From: Paraburkholderia fungorum
GTDB taxonomy: Bacteria > Pseudomonadota > Gammaproteobacteria > Burkholderiales > Burkholderiaceae
Direction: 5' to 3'
Length of the DNA stretch: 34,030 bases
Assembly (NCBI RefSeq): GCF_003610895.1
Contig: NZ_MCAS01000049.1
Span: 1-34,030, forward strand
The position numbers and the translations under genes are program-made. How positions within the stretch are numbered: position 1 is the first letter of the stretch; the number at the start of each line of letters is the position of its first letter. The notes below the pieces were generated by a model, which worked only from the letters and a program-made list of their open reading frames with translations, did no database searches and was not told the origin of the DNA. This document shows positions 7,311 through 15,963 of the stretch, piece by piece.

Positions 7311-9037
7311 CGTAGGGTGCTCCGGGGTGGGACGATCTCTGTGTCTAATTGCGCGATCAAGGTCCGGGCACGCTCCGTGAGCGCGTCGATTGCACCGGCC
7401 TCGTGTTCCTGTGACGCGGCGCTGGCGCGACGCAGCGCTTCCATCAGACTGTGCGCACCAACGAGACCCACGGCTCCGCTCAATCTGTGCAGCAAGGTGC
7501 CCTGTTCATCATGATCGCGGTGGTGCCTCATTTCACTCAGACGCTTCAGGTCGTCGTCCATCGAATGGCGCCAACCGCTCAGGAATGTGGGAATATCGAT
7601 ACCTTCTTCGGACAGCGCATCGAGATAGCGTTGTTCGAAGGGTTCAGATGGAGCAATCGCGGCAGCTTCCTGCGACTGCGCGGCAAGGGCGAACAAAGGC
7701 GCCTGCGCATGACGAGCCGGTTCTGCAGACGGCCCCCATTGGTCAACAGCAAACGGCGCACTGAAGCTCGCGCATGTGCCGGAATCCGACCTGCTTGTGA
7801 TGGAAAGCTCACCGTGCATACGCTGCGCAAGAATCTGGCAGAGCAGCTCGCAAGGATCAGAGTCGCCAAGGCGCTCTCCTGCGCACGCCTCATCAACGTT
7901 CGTTCCGAAAAGTTGCAGTTGTGCGGCACGCGCGGCTTTTTCACCGGTACCTGTCACGCTGATATCAATCCGCTGCGAGCCGGCATTCAACGGCACCGCC
8001 CGCACGACGAGTGCAATCTCTCCATGCGTGCCGGCTTGGATCGTGCGGTTTAGTAGATGGAAGAAGATCTGACCAAGCCGGGCGCTATCGGCGAGAATCC
8101 GCTCAGCGACTGTTTGATCGATGCTCGAGCTCAGGCGCAAGCCTCGCTGAGCCGCAGACGGCGACAACAGCGCAATGACGCCGTCGACGAGGTCCCGCAC
8201 ATTCGTCGCGCTTTCGTCGAGAACGAAAGTGCGCGACGAAAGCGGCGAAACATCCAACACGTCATGAAGCGTTTGCTTCCATGTGCGCACCGCAGATTGA
8301 ATCACCGGCATCTGAGTGCGTTGAGCCGAAGGCGCGGCCGTCGTTTCGAACGATTCAAGCAGACGCGTCACTGCAATCAACGGCGCTTCCGCGTAAAGGC
8401 GGATCGCCCCGAGCAACCAGAGCCGCTCCTGCTTCGCGGCGGCGCTCGCCTCTGCAGAAGCCGTGGCGCGTGCGGCCTGCGCGCGCGCTTCAGCGGCATC
8501 ACACCTGCGCGTCCATTCATTTTCGGCGTGGTGCTGTTTCTCAGCAGCACGCCTTAGCGCAGCGCGGGACAGACATGCACCAGCCAACGCAACGACTGCC
8601 GGCGCCGCGAGCGCAAAAAGCCACGTTTGTCGCTCGATCGCGGCATCACGTGCGCCTGCCGCCGGTTGGTTGAGCGCATTGCGGTTATCACTAGAAGGAG
8701 GCGCAAGAGACGCGCTAGCAGCGGTCTCCCCACGCGGATGAAGATCGTGGGCCGACTGCTCGAGTTGTTCCACTGCGTCGCGTGCAGCCAGCATTGCGAG
8801 CGCACGCGATTCGTCAACGTGCAGCGCATGCGGTGCGCCGTCGACTAACGGTGTCGCATTGGCGCGTATCGAAAGCATGCACAGCAACGCAAATGCAAAA
8901 AGGCACCCCAACACCGTCGCGAAACGGATCGAAGTCAGGCCGCCGTTGTAAGAGAAACCGTGAGAAAAATTGTAAAGGGAGCGCGGCACACGACGACGCG
9001 CGCCCATTGAAGAACCAGGCAGGCCCATTTTATTCAT
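7307..9037 (-). CDS. degenerate sensor kinase with C-terminal Hpt domain
   Basis: 576 residues from the ATG at 9037; a GTG at 9049 directly after the regulator stop and ATGs at 9028 and 9007 are alternatives, and no strong ribosome site decides between them. Layout: TM1 about 37-58, a short periplasmic part, TM2 about 139-156, an Ala-rich helix (160-205), then a histidine-kinase-like core. The H-box region reads LLGAIRLYAEAPL, with no His where SHE.RTPL is expected. The N-box region HLLNRTIQAG has lost both usual Asn residues, the G1 position reads SVTGTGEKA, and the G2 glycines are replaced (GDSDPC). The C-terminal Hpt domain (about 470-550) keeps its phosphoacceptor motif HRLSGAVGLVGA (His517). 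It likely acts as a phosphotransfer or phosphatase partner of the adjacent response regulator, not as an autokinase. It lies directly after the regulator gene and overlaps the next gene by ATGA. Confidence 0.82.
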   Translation of the reverse strand: MNKMGLPGSSMGARRRVPRSLYNFSHGFSYNGGLTSIRFATVLGCLFAFALLCMLSIRANATPLVDGAPHALHVDESRALAMLAARDAVEQLEQSAHDLHPRGETAASASLAPPSSDNRNALNQPAAGARDAAIERQTWLFALAAPAVVALAGACLSRAALRRAAEKQHHAENEWTRRCDAAEARAQAARATASAEASAAAKQERLWLLGAIRLYAEAPLIAVTRLLESFETTAAPSAQRTQMPVIQSAVRTWKQTLHDVLDVSPLSSRTFVLDESATNVRDLVDGVIALLSPSAAQRGLRLSSSIDQTVAERILADSARLGQIFFHLLNRTIQAGTHGEIALVVRAVPLNAGSQRIDISVTGTGEKAARAAQLQLFGTNVDEACAGERLGDSDPCELLCQILAQRMHGELSITSRSDSGTCASFSAPFAVDQWGPSAEPARHAQAPLFALAAQSQEAAAIAPSEPFEQRYLDALSEEGIDIPTFLSGWRHSMDDDLKRLSEMRHHRDHDEQGTLLHRLSGAVGLVGAHSLMEALRRASAASQEHEAGAIDALTERARTLIAQLDTEIVPPRSTLR

Positions 9038-9049
9038 AGCCCACAACAC

Positions 9050-9685
9050 TCAGTCGATTAGTCTGTGCAACGTTGCAAACTCAATCAGCGCAGCCAATGA
9101 CGACAGCCCAAGCTTTTCCTGGATGCGGCTCTTGTACGTGCTCACCGTCTTGTCACTCATGAACAGCGCGTCACCAATCGCCTTGTTCGACATGCCTTTC
9201 GAAAGCATCTGCAAAATCACGAGTTCCTTGTCGGACAGCCGCGTCAATCTGTCTTCTTCATTTGCTGCGTTGGCGGACGGTGCGATACCGGATCCACTGG
9301 CCGTCACGGGAAACACCGTATAGCCGGCCAACACAGCCTCGACACCGCGCATGATCTCTTTCATCTCTTGCGACTTGGCGACGAAACCATGTACACCCGA
9401 ACGCATCGCCCGCGGTGCGAACGTAGCCGGGTCCTGCCCCGATAGCACCAGCACGCGCATCGCCGAATGAGCCAGCTTGAGACGCGGAATGACATCGAGC
9501 CCACTGATGCGTGGGATATCGAGATCGAGGATCGCGAGTTCCGGTGTGTGTTGCCGGGCCATTTCCACAGCGGTTTGGCCGTTGTCGGCTTCGATGACTT
9601 CTTCAACGCCAAGCAGTTGCATGAGTTGCATCTTCATGACCAGCCGAAATGCAGGGTGATCGTCGATAACCAGAATTTTAGACAT
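9050..9685 (-). CDS. NarL/BvgA-type response regulator
   Basis: 211 residues. The receiver domain (1-120) has the acidic pair Asp8/Asp9, phosphoacceptor Asp54 (AILDLDIP), Ser82 and Lys104 in the expected order. A linker (121-148) leads to a LuxR-type helix-turn-helix (149-210) with LSDKELVILQML.GMSNKAI and SDKTVSTYKSRIQEKL. It is therefore a phosphorylation-controlled DNA-binding transcription factor of the FixJ/NarL class, resembling BvgA/EvgA. The ATG at 9685 has AAGGAA about 9 bases upstream. It is the first gene of the regulator-sensor-membrane protein set; the sensor ORF begins directly behind its stop. Target genes are not evident from the sequence, though the OmpA lipoprotein gene upstream is a candidate. 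Confidence 0.92.
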   Translation of the reverse strand: MSKILVIDDHPAFRLVMKMQLMQLLGVEEVIEADNGQTAVEMARQHTPELAILDLDIPRISGLDVIPRLKLAHSAMRVLVLSGQDPATFAPRAMRSGVHGFVAKSQEMKEIMRGVEAVLAGYTVFPVTASGSGIAPSANAANEEDRLTRLSDKELVILQMLSKGMSNKAIGDALFMSDKTVSTYKSRIQEKLGLSSLAALIEFATLHRLID

Positions 9686-9929
9686 TTGTAGTATTCCTTA
9701 TGAAACTATTCTCTTGCCACGTGGATGCTCACCGCCGGTAAGCCAAAGAGGCCGAATCTATTGAGAAAAATGCACACCATGTCCCCGCCTCACGGCGCGA
9801 GACTGCAGGAGATCGAGTTAAGGGGCTCGTAGCAGAGCCGTGATACAAAACGGGCTAGCCAGAATATCGAGCAGCTGCACGGCATCGGCACTCGGCCACG
9901 CCGAAGGTCACCCTTAACGCGCCGGCAAG

Positions 9930-10985
9930 CTAGGAAGCCCCGAGCACGAACTCGATCTCGACACGCCGGTTGGGCGCAAGGCATTGCACCAGCTCGTCGC
10001 GCTTCGTTTGACGACAGGTGACCAGTTGATTCGCGCTGCCTTGACCCTGTACCGTTATCGGCAAGGTTACGCCGTGATTGCCTAGATACTGCCGGACTGT
10101 CTGTGCACGCTGCAAAGAGAGGCTCTGATTGTAAGCATCGCTGCCGAGGCGATCGGCGTAGCCGGTGATCTTCAACTCGCGTATCGCGGGAACCTTCTTA
10201 AGACCTGTCACGACGTCGTCAAGATGGCGTTTCCCGGCCGGCAGAATCGCCCCCTCATCACCACCGTTGAAACTGAACAGCGAGTCGGCTCGTAGCGTAA
10301 TTTTTTGCGGTGCTTGCGCCGCAGGTACCACCGTGTGTTTCGCTTGCGAACATTGCAGCGCCGTTTCCGCTGATTTCCGCAGGTTGTCCTGAACCGCCGG
10401 TAAGCGCTGTTCAGCGCTTGAGAAACTCCGCGTCCATGCGTCATGCCCAGCTTGCATGAGTTCGACTTCGGCACAGGCCAAGGGTTGCTGCGCCTGCGGG
10501 CATTGGGCAACCGCGGGGTCAGACTTGATGGTATTGACGATCTTCCACAGATCAGGACGCACCATCGACACGGTTCGCAACGCCGGATTGGCTGCAGATA
10601 ACGGCGTGCCGTTTTCGAGGCTCATCGTAATCATTGCTGCCTGTCCGATTGCCTCTTCGACGAAGCCCCAGTGATCGTTAGCTTGCCGAGCCTGTTCGCC
10701 AGCGTCTAACCAGCACTGCGCCTTCGCGTGGAAATAATTGTCTTTGTCACCAGGCAATTGATTGAGCCGCCCTTGCAACGATGCCAGTGCGGTGCGGCTG
10801 CTGACGATCGGCGCGTAGGTGTCGATCCATTGCCTGTTGGCGGCGCCTGCGGCCTCGTCCTGCGAGGCGCCGATGCCGGTTCTTAGCACAGTGGCATCTT
10901 CAATGCCGAGCCGCTCACGCGCGGCATGGTCCGCGCAACCTGACAAGGCTAGCGCACACGCAAGGAGCGTTAATTGGAGTTTCAT
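9930..10985 (-). CDS. OmpA-domain outer-membrane lipoprotein
   Basis: 351 residues. The N-terminal lipoprotein signal (MKLQLTLLACALALSGC) has the lipobox LSGC, so Cys17 should be lipidated; residue +2 is Ala, which predicts outer-membrane sorting. Residues about 30-225 form an alpha-helical region that I do not recognise, with several cysteines. The C-terminal OmpA-like peptidoglycan-binding domain (about 232-348) has SLFSFNG, ITGYADRLGSDAYNQSLSLQRAQTV and APNRRVEIEF. It should tether the outer membrane to the cell wall. Pal is unlikely, since Pal is much shorter and sits with tol genes. Upstream lies a perfect 13-bp palindrome. It is transcribed in the same direction as the response-regulator gene but separated from it by 244 bases. 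Confidence 0.88.
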   Translation of the reverse strand: MKLQLTLLACALALSGCADHAARERLGIEDATVLRTGIGASQDEAAGAANRQWIDTYAPIVSSRTALASLQGRLNQLPGDKDNYFHAKAQCWLDAGEQARQANDHWGFVEEAIGQAAMITMSLENGTPLSAANPALRTVSMVRPDLWKIVNTIKSDPAVAQCPQAQQPLACAEVELMQAGHDAWTRSFSSAEQRLPAVQDNLRKSAETALQCSQAKHTVVPAAQAPQKITLRADSLFSFNGGDEGAILPAGKRHLDDVVTGLKKVPAIRELKITGYADRLGSDAYNQSLSLQRAQTVRQYLGNHGVTLPITVQGQGSANQLVTCRQTKRDELVQCLAPNRRVEIEFVLGAS

Positions 10986-11284
10986 TGGATTTCTGCGTCA
11001 GACGCATCTTCTTTAGGATGGTTCTGAGTATGAGCAGACGCAGATACGCAGGGAATGGGAAAATTCTTAGAATGACATCAGAAAATTGAGGCTTTTAGGA
11101 AAAGCTCAGTGTCGAAGAACAATCGGGACATTTACGCGAGCCAGAATATCGCCACAATGCGGGGTCTGCCCCGTAGAGCAACAGCGCGTCGAACCTGCGG
11201 CGTGTGGCTATAGTGTGAGTCGGTCAATCCAATCAGCCTCGCAGCGCCTTACTTCGCGACGACGACGAGGCATCGCCTCTCCAC
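10986..11284. other. intergenic region upstream of the OmpA lipoprotein gene
   Basis: About 300 bases without a gene, between the end of the ABC operon and the start of the OmpA lipoprotein gene. It holds the palindrome described separately and a short CGGGG/CCCCG hairpin (11160-11173) without a T-run. I see no convincing terminator for the ABC operon and no clear -35/-10 pair for the lipoprotein gene. Confidence 0.5.
10994..11006. promoter_or_regulatory. palindrome TGCGTC-A-GACGCA before the OmpA lipoprotein gene
   Basis: A perfect 13-bp palindrome 8 bases upstream of the lipoprotein start codon. Its half-site AGACGCA recurs at 11036-11042, followed by a related ATACGCA at 11044-11050. Position and repetition suggest a protein-binding site or a small leader hairpin that could mask the start. 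The binding factor is unknown; the neighbouring response regulator is one possibility. Confidence 0.4.
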
Positions 11285-12124
11285 TCACGCCTTTACCGCC
11301 CGCGCTGCATTCCTCCCCCGCAACCACTCCAGCGCCAGCAACAGGCAAGTCGAAAACACAATCAAAATCGTCGCCAGTGCGGCAATCGTCGGGCTGATGT
11401 TCTCGCGAATACCGGTGAACATTTGCCGCGGCAGCGTCGTCTGATCGGCGCCGGCTAGAAACAGAGTCACCACCACCTCGTCAAAGGAAGTCGCGAATGC
11501 AAACAGCGCGCCCGAAATCACACCCGGTGCAATCACCGGCAACGTGATGCGAAAAAACGTCTTAACCGGATTGGCACCCAGCGACAAACTCGCGCGCACC
11601 AGGTTGTAGTTGAAACCCTGCAACGTCGCCGCCACAGTTGTCACCACAAACGGCACACCGAGCGACGCATGCGCGAGAATCAGCCCGATATACGTGTTGG
11701 CCAGCCCCAGCGGCGCAAAGAACAGATACATACCGACGCCGACCACCACCACCGGCACGATCATCGGCGAAATCAGGATCGCCATCAGCAGCGCTTTGCC
11801 GCGAAAGTTCGCCTTGGTCAAGCCGATCGCAGCCAAAGTGCCGAGCACGGTCGCAACCACTGTGGCCGACGGTGCCACGATAAAACTATTCTTCGCTGCC
11901 ATGCGCCATTCATCGGACGCGATCAGGTTTTGATACCAGCGCAGCGACCAACCCGGAATCGGATATACCAGAAACGTGCTCGACGAAAACGATAGCGGCA
12001 CAATCGCCAGCACCGGCAAAATCAGATACAGCAGCGTCAGCACGGCAAGCGCGCGCAACGCGAAGTACCACACGCGTTCAACCAAGGACGTATGCGGTGC
12101 GAACAAGGGTTTGGCAAGTTTCAT
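11285..12124 (-). CDS. ABC importer inner-membrane permease (PotC-type)
   Basis: 279 residues from the ATG at 12124, which has GGAG about 10 bases upstream; a TTG at 12148 directly after the previous stop is the only longer start. Six hydrophobic segments and the cytoplasmic EAA loop (NLVRASLSLGANPVKTFFRITLPVIAPG, about residues 180-205) identify a binding-protein-dependent permease of the spermidine/putrescine PotC group. It couples to the ATPase through the EAA loop. Last gene of the operon, 24 bases after the other permease. No terminator is obvious downstream. Confidence 0.92.
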   Translation of the reverse strand: MKLAKPLFAPHTSLVERVWYFALRALAVLTLLYLILPVLAIVPLSFSSSTFLVYPIPGWSLRWYQNLIASDEWRMAAKNSFIVAPSATVVATVLGTLAAIGLTKANFRGKALLMAILISPMIVPVVVVGVGMYLFFAPLGLANTYIGLILAHASLGVPFVVTTVAATLQGFNYNLVRASLSLGANPVKTFFRITLPVIAPGVISGALFAFATSFDEVVVTLFLAGADQTTLPRQMFTGIRENISPTIAALATILIVFSTCLLLALEWLRGRNAARAVKA

Positions 12125-12148
12125 CGCGAGTAGGCTCCGTTCAGCCAA

Positions 12149-13417
12149 TCAGCCGAGACTCAAGGACGAACGCGTAAAGCGCCCGTAGATGACGTACAGC
12201 ACGAGCGTCGCGGCAAGCAGCAAACCACCGAGCGCACACGCCATGCCCCAATTGATCGTCACGTTGGTGAAGTACGCGACGTAATAGCTGACCATCTGAT
12301 CGCCCGGACCGCCGAGCAATGCCGGCGTGATGTAGTAGCCGATCGCCAGAATGAATACGAGCAGTGCGCCCGCGCCGATACCCGGATAGGTCTGCGGCAC
12401 ATACACGCGCCAGAACGCGGCAAACGGATGGCTGCCGAGCGAGATCGCGGCACGCTGATACGTCGGCGGAATCGACTTCATCACGCTGTACAGCGGCAGG
12501 ATCATGAACGGCAGCAAAATGTGCGTCATCGAGATGTACACGCCGGTGCGGTTGAACAGCAGCGACAACGGATCATGTAACAGCCCGCTCGCGATCAACG
12601 CCTTGTTCACCAGCCCTTCGCTTTGCAGAATCACGATCCATGCGGCAACACGCACGAGGATCGATGTCCAGAACGGAATCAGCACGAGAATCATCACCAG
12701 ATTCGCACGACGATCCGATAGCGTCGAGATCCAGTACGCAAGCGGATAGCCGAGCAGCAACGCGAAAAAAGTCACGGCGGCGCCAATCACAAACGTGCGC
12801 TGAAACACAGCGAGATAAATCTGTTGATCTGGATCGGTCGGAATAATGTGGCCGAACGCGTCCTGCTTATGATCCAGTGAAGCCAGCAGATAGAACGGCG
12901 AATACGCGCCTGAATTCTTTGCAATCGCCTGCCAATAGGCAACGTCATTCCAGCGCTCGTCGAGTTCGACGAACTTCGCGTGAACCTGGGCAGGCGTGAG
13001 ATTCAATGGCTTGCTGTTGTCGTCGACGAACGGCATCGCGCGCGCCGATTTCGCCACCAGCGAGCGGTAGCCGGGAATTTCGACGTTCAGGCGGCGTGCC
13101 AGCGCGCCCATGCCGTCGCTATCGGCGACCGCGGCGAGGTCCACAGCCAGGGCGGCATACGCTGCATCGGGAGGCGGTGTCTTGCGATCCCAACCGCGCA
13201 ATGCATTCAGCGTATGCGGCAAGGCGCCAACCACTTCCGGATTCTGCGCGGCGCGCGTCAACAGCGCACCGATCGGTACAACGAAAATCAGCAGCAGAAA
13301 AATGGCGAGCGGGGCAATCAGCAACAGCGCCATCGCGCGCTTCTTCGCTTCCGCGGCCTTCAGTTCGCGCTTGAGCCGAACACTCGACTCAGGCGTTGAA
13401 TCGGCGGCGATTGTCAT
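12149..13417 (-). CDS. ABC importer inner-membrane permease (PotB-type) with enlarged first loop
   Basis: 422 residues from the ATG at 13417; the open frame extends 14 codons further upstream. Permease core: TM1 about 28-53, then a block of TM segments from about 205 onward with an EAA loop (YQRAAISLGSHPFAAFWRVYVPQ). Between TM1 and TM2 lies a hydrophilic insertion of about 150 residues (54-203), most likely periplasmic; typical PotB proteins are about 285-310 residues with a short loop here. The N-terminus is charged and cytoplasmic. It lies between the binding-protein gene and the second permease. The family is clear; substrate is inferred only from the binding protein and ATPase class. Confidence 0.9.
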   Translation of the reverse strand: MTIAADSTPESSVRLKRELKAAEAKKRAMALLLIAPLAIFLLLIFVVPIGALLTRAAQNPEVVGALPHTLNALRGWDRKTPPPDAAYAALAVDLAAVADSDGMGALARRLNVEIPGYRSLVAKSARAMPFVDDNSKPLNLTPAQVHAKFVELDERWNDVAYWQAIAKNSGAYSPFYLLASLDHKQDAFGHIIPTDPDQQIYLAVFQRTFVIGAAVTFFALLLGYPLAYWISTLSDRRANLVMILVLIPFWTSILVRVAAWIVILQSEGLVNKALIASGLLHDPLSLLFNRTGVYISMTHILLPFMILPLYSVMKSIPPTYQRAAISLGSHPFAAFWRVYVPQTYPGIGAGALLVFILAIGYYITPALLGGPGDQMVSYYVAYFTNVTINWGMACALGGLLLAATLVLYVIYGRFTRSSLSLG

Positions 13418-13498
13418 CGTGGTCACACCCGTCTCCCTCACATCCGGCCGTTCGCGCACACCGCGAAGACCTACGCTTACGCTTCATGGCATCGATAC

Positions 13499-13527
13499 GG
13501 CGCGGCTTCGGTAAAGAAAGCCGCGCC
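13499..13527 (-). other. 10-bp intercistronic hairpin between binding-protein and permease genes
   Basis: GGCGCGGCTT (13499-13508) and AAGCCGCGCC (13518-13527) form a perfect 10-bp stem with a 9-base loop, 17 bases after the binding-protein stop and 82 bases before the permease ATG. No T-run follows on the transcribed strand. This position suits an mRNA-stabilising or partial-termination element that keeps the binding protein above the permeases, as is known for other binding-protein operons. Confidence 0.7.
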
Positions 13528-13544
13528 TTCTCACACCCAACTAG

Positions 13545-14594
13545 TTACTTCGAAGCCCACGACGAGAACCGTTGCTCCAGCTCATCACCATGGTCGGTCC
13601 AGAACGCAAGATTCTGCAGCACCGCGTTCTTGCCGTTAGCCGGCGAGTTCGGCAGATTGGCAAGCGTCTTCGCATCGAGTGCCTTGATTGCCGCCACATT
13701 CACGGGACCGTACGCAATGTTATGCGCGTAGTCCTGTTGCGGCTTCGACGAAAGCGAATACGCAATGTACTTCTCGGCCAGCGCCTTGTTCGGCGTGCCC
13801 TTCGGAATCGCCCAATAGTCGAGGTCGTAGATGCTGCCGTTCCAGACCACCTTGAGGTTCTTGCCTTCCTTCTGCGCGGCGTCGATGCGGCCGTTATAGG
13901 CGGTCGACATCACCACGTCACCCGCGACGAGGAATTGCGGCGGCTGCGCACCGGCTTCCCACCACTGGATATTCGGCTTCAGTTCGTCGAGCTTCTTGAA
14001 CGCGCGGTCCTGGCCTTCCTTGGTGGCGAGTACCTTGTAGACATCCTTCGGCGGCACGCCGTCGGCCATCAGCGCAAATTCCAGGTTGTAGCGCGCGCCC
14101 TTGCGCATCGCACGCTTGCCGGGGAATTTCTTCACGTCCCAGAAGTCGGCCCAGCCCGTCGGCGCGGTTTTCAGTTTGTCGGCGTTATAGGCGAGTGCCG
14201 TCGACCACACGAAGAAACCCACGCCGCAGGTTTGCGGCGCTTCCGGAATCAGATCCGATTTTTTGGCGATCTTCGACCAGTCGAGCTTCTCGTACAGCCC
14301 TTCGTCGCAGCCACGGCCGATGTCGCCCGATTCGACTTCCACCACATCCCAGTTCACGTGCTTCGCTTCGACCATCGCCTTCACTTTGGCCTGCTCACCG
14401 TTATATTCGACGGCGGTCACCTTGTTGCTGGTTTGCGTTTCGAACGGCTGGTTGAATGCGACCTTTTGCGCGTCGCCATTCGCGCCGCCGAAGTTGACAA
14501 CCGTCAGTTCGGCTGCATTGACCTGCGCGGCGCCCAGCGCGAGCGCCACAGCACCGACAGCGATGGCGCAGCGCGATTTCCCGATCTTGCTCAT
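13545..14594 (-). CDS. periplasmic solute-binding protein (PotD/YdcS-like)
   Basis: 349 residues with a Sec signal peptide (about 1-27, ending QVNA-AEL). The ATG at 14594 follows AAAGGAG, a strong ribosome site. The mature protein begins LTVVNFGGANGDAQKVAF, typical of class-I extracellular solute-binding proteins of the polyamine group, and contains WDVVEVESGDI, the conserved GFFVWSTALAYNADKL and a hinge-region YNGRID. It captures the ligand in the periplasm and delivers it to the two permeases. Polyamine, GABA or another small amine or opine are plausible ligands; the binding-pocket residues cannot be assigned by eye. Second gene of the operon, 177 bases after the ATPase gene. Confidence 0.9.
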   Translation of the reverse strand: MSKIGKSRCAIAVGAVALALGAAQVNAAELTVVNFGGANGDAQKVAFNQPFETQTSNKVTAVEYNGEQAKVKAMVEAKHVNWDVVEVESGDIGRGCDEGLYEKLDWSKIAKKSDLIPEAPQTCGVGFFVWSTALAYNADKLKTAPTGWADFWDVKKFPGKRAMRKGARYNLEFALMADGVPPKDVYKVLATKEGQDRAFKKLDELKPNIQWWEAGAQPPQFLVAGDVVMSTAYNGRIDAAQKEGKNLKVVWNGSIYDLDYWAIPKGTPNKALAEKYIAYSLSSKPQQDYAHNIAYGPVNVAAIKALDAKTLANLPNSPANGKNAVLQNLAFWTDHGDELEQRFSSWASK

Positions 14595-14771
14595 GGTGTG
14601 TTGCTCTCCTTTGGTGGTGTGCTTTCAACTTCAGCGAACTACGGTGCGACTTGTTATGTGCTGCCAACTCAACCAACTCGACCTGCCTGAATTTGACTCA
14701 CTACGTTGAACCCACTGCGCAGAACGATCTGCATCGAACGAATTCTGTCGATCGTTACGCGCCAAACACCT

Positions 14772-15878
14772 TCACGCCCCTGCAAAAACCCGCAGGTGTT
14801 CGGGTGCAAACTCCAGTGCAACCGGCGCACCAGGCGCGAAGGTTTCGAGTGCATCGGTGCCGAGCGGCACCTTGACGAAGCACTCGTCCTGTTCCGGTAG
14901 GCCACAGCGCATACGTACGTGGTCGCCAAAATAGATCAGCCCGCGCGCTTCGCCGCTTAGCGCATTGGCGCCCGGTCGTGACGCACCATCCACCAGGTTA
15001 GCGAGCTTCATCCGCTCAGGCCGGATGCACGCAACCGCCGGCGTGCCCGCCCGCGCGCCGCCGATATTGCGTCCCGTGAGGCGCGTGCCGTCAATCAGAT
15101 GAAACTCGCAGTACTCTCCATCGACGTTCGCAATCGTGCCGCGCAGCTTGTTGCTATCGCCGATGAAGTTCGCGACGAACTCATTGCACGGCGATTCGTA
15201 CAAACGGTCGACAGTATCGAGTTGCTGCACGATGCCTTTATCGAACACGGCGACGCGGTCGGACATGGTCAGCGCTTCGCCCTGGTCATGCGTGACGTAC
15301 ACGAACGTGACGCCGAGCTTCTCGTGCAGTGATTTAAGTTCGTACTGCATATGCTCGCGCAACTGCTTGTCGAGTGCGCCGAGCGGCTCGTCCATCAGCA
15401 CGAGCTTCGGCTCGAACACCAGCGCCCGCGCCAATGCAATACGTTGCTGCTGACCACCGGAAAGCTGCGCCGGATAACGTTTCGCGAAGCTCTCCATGCG
15501 CACCATCTTCAGTGCATTATTCGTGCGCTCGGCGCGCTCCTGAGCGGAGACCTTGCGTACGGTGAGCGGGTACGCGACGTTCTGCTCGACCGTCAAATGC
15601 GGAAATAAAGCGTAGTTCTGAAACACCATGCCGATGTTGCGCTTATGCGGCGGCACTGTATTGAGCAGCGTGCCGTCGAGCCAGATCTCGCCGCCGGTGG
15701 GAAATTCAAAACCCGCCAGCATCATCAGACACGTGGTTTTCCCTGATCCCGAAGGTCCGAGCAGCGTCAGGAATTCGCCTTGGTAGATATCCAGATCGAG
15801 CTGTTTGACGACCAGCGTTTCGCCGTCGTATGTCTTGCGCACACCTCGGAAGCTGACGATCACGTCATCGGTTTTCAT
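14772..15878 (-). CDS. ABC importer ATPase (PotA-type)
   Basis: 368 residues from the ATG at 15878, preceded by AGGAG; the longer frame to 15950 lacks a ribosome site and would add unlike residues. Nucleotide-binding domain motifs: Walker A GPSGSGKTT (41-49), Q-loop Gln87, signature LSGGQQQR (139-146), Walker B LVLMDEP (159-165) and switch His197. The C-terminal part (about 240-368) has the TOBE-like beta-rich regulatory domain usual in PotA/MalK-type ATPases (ACIRPERMKL, FGDHVRMR). It powers uptake by the two downstream permeases. First gene of the operon, divergent from the MocR-type regulator. Confidence 0.94.
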   Translation of the reverse strand: MKTDDVIVSFRGVRKTYDGETLVVKQLDLDIYQGEFLTLLGPSGSGKTTCLMMLAGFEFPTGGEIWLDGTLLNTVPPHKRNIGMVFQNYALFPHLTVEQNVAYPLTVRKVSAQERAERTNNALKMVRMESFAKRYPAQLSGGQQQRIALARALVFEPKLVLMDEPLGALDKQLREHMQYELKSLHEKLGVTFVYVTHDQGEALTMSDRVAVFDKGIVQQLDTVDRLYESPCNEFVANFIGDSNKLRGTIANVDGEYCEFHLIDGTRLTGRNIGGARAGTPAVACIRPERMKLANLVDGASRPGANALSGEARGLIYFGDHVRMRCGLPEQDECFVKVPLGTDALETFAPGAPVALEFAPEHLRVFAGA

Positions 15879-15928
15879 GCCCTCGTCTCCTCTGCGGTCC
15901 GGCTGGCTCCCTCTGCAAAACAGCGGGA

Positions 15929-15956
15929 TTGCATTAATTGCGTGGCTCACTATAGT
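15929..15956 (+). promoter_or_regulatory. possible sigma-70 promoter for the MocR-type regulator
   Basis: TATAGT (15951-15956) matches the -10 consensus at five of six bases; TTGCAT (15929-15934) is a weak -35 at 16-base spacing. The core ACTATAGT (15949-15956) is itself palindromic, so a -10 could be read on either strand, which would suit overlapping divergent promoters. Confidence 0.4.
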
Positions 15957-15963
15957 CCCTTAC

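Noticed and set aside
9858..11151. 12-base direct repeat GCCAGAATATCG on both sides of the OmpA lipoprotein gene (9858 and 11140)
   Set aside because: Exact 12-mers are expected to recur by chance several times in a window of this size, and similarity does not extend further.
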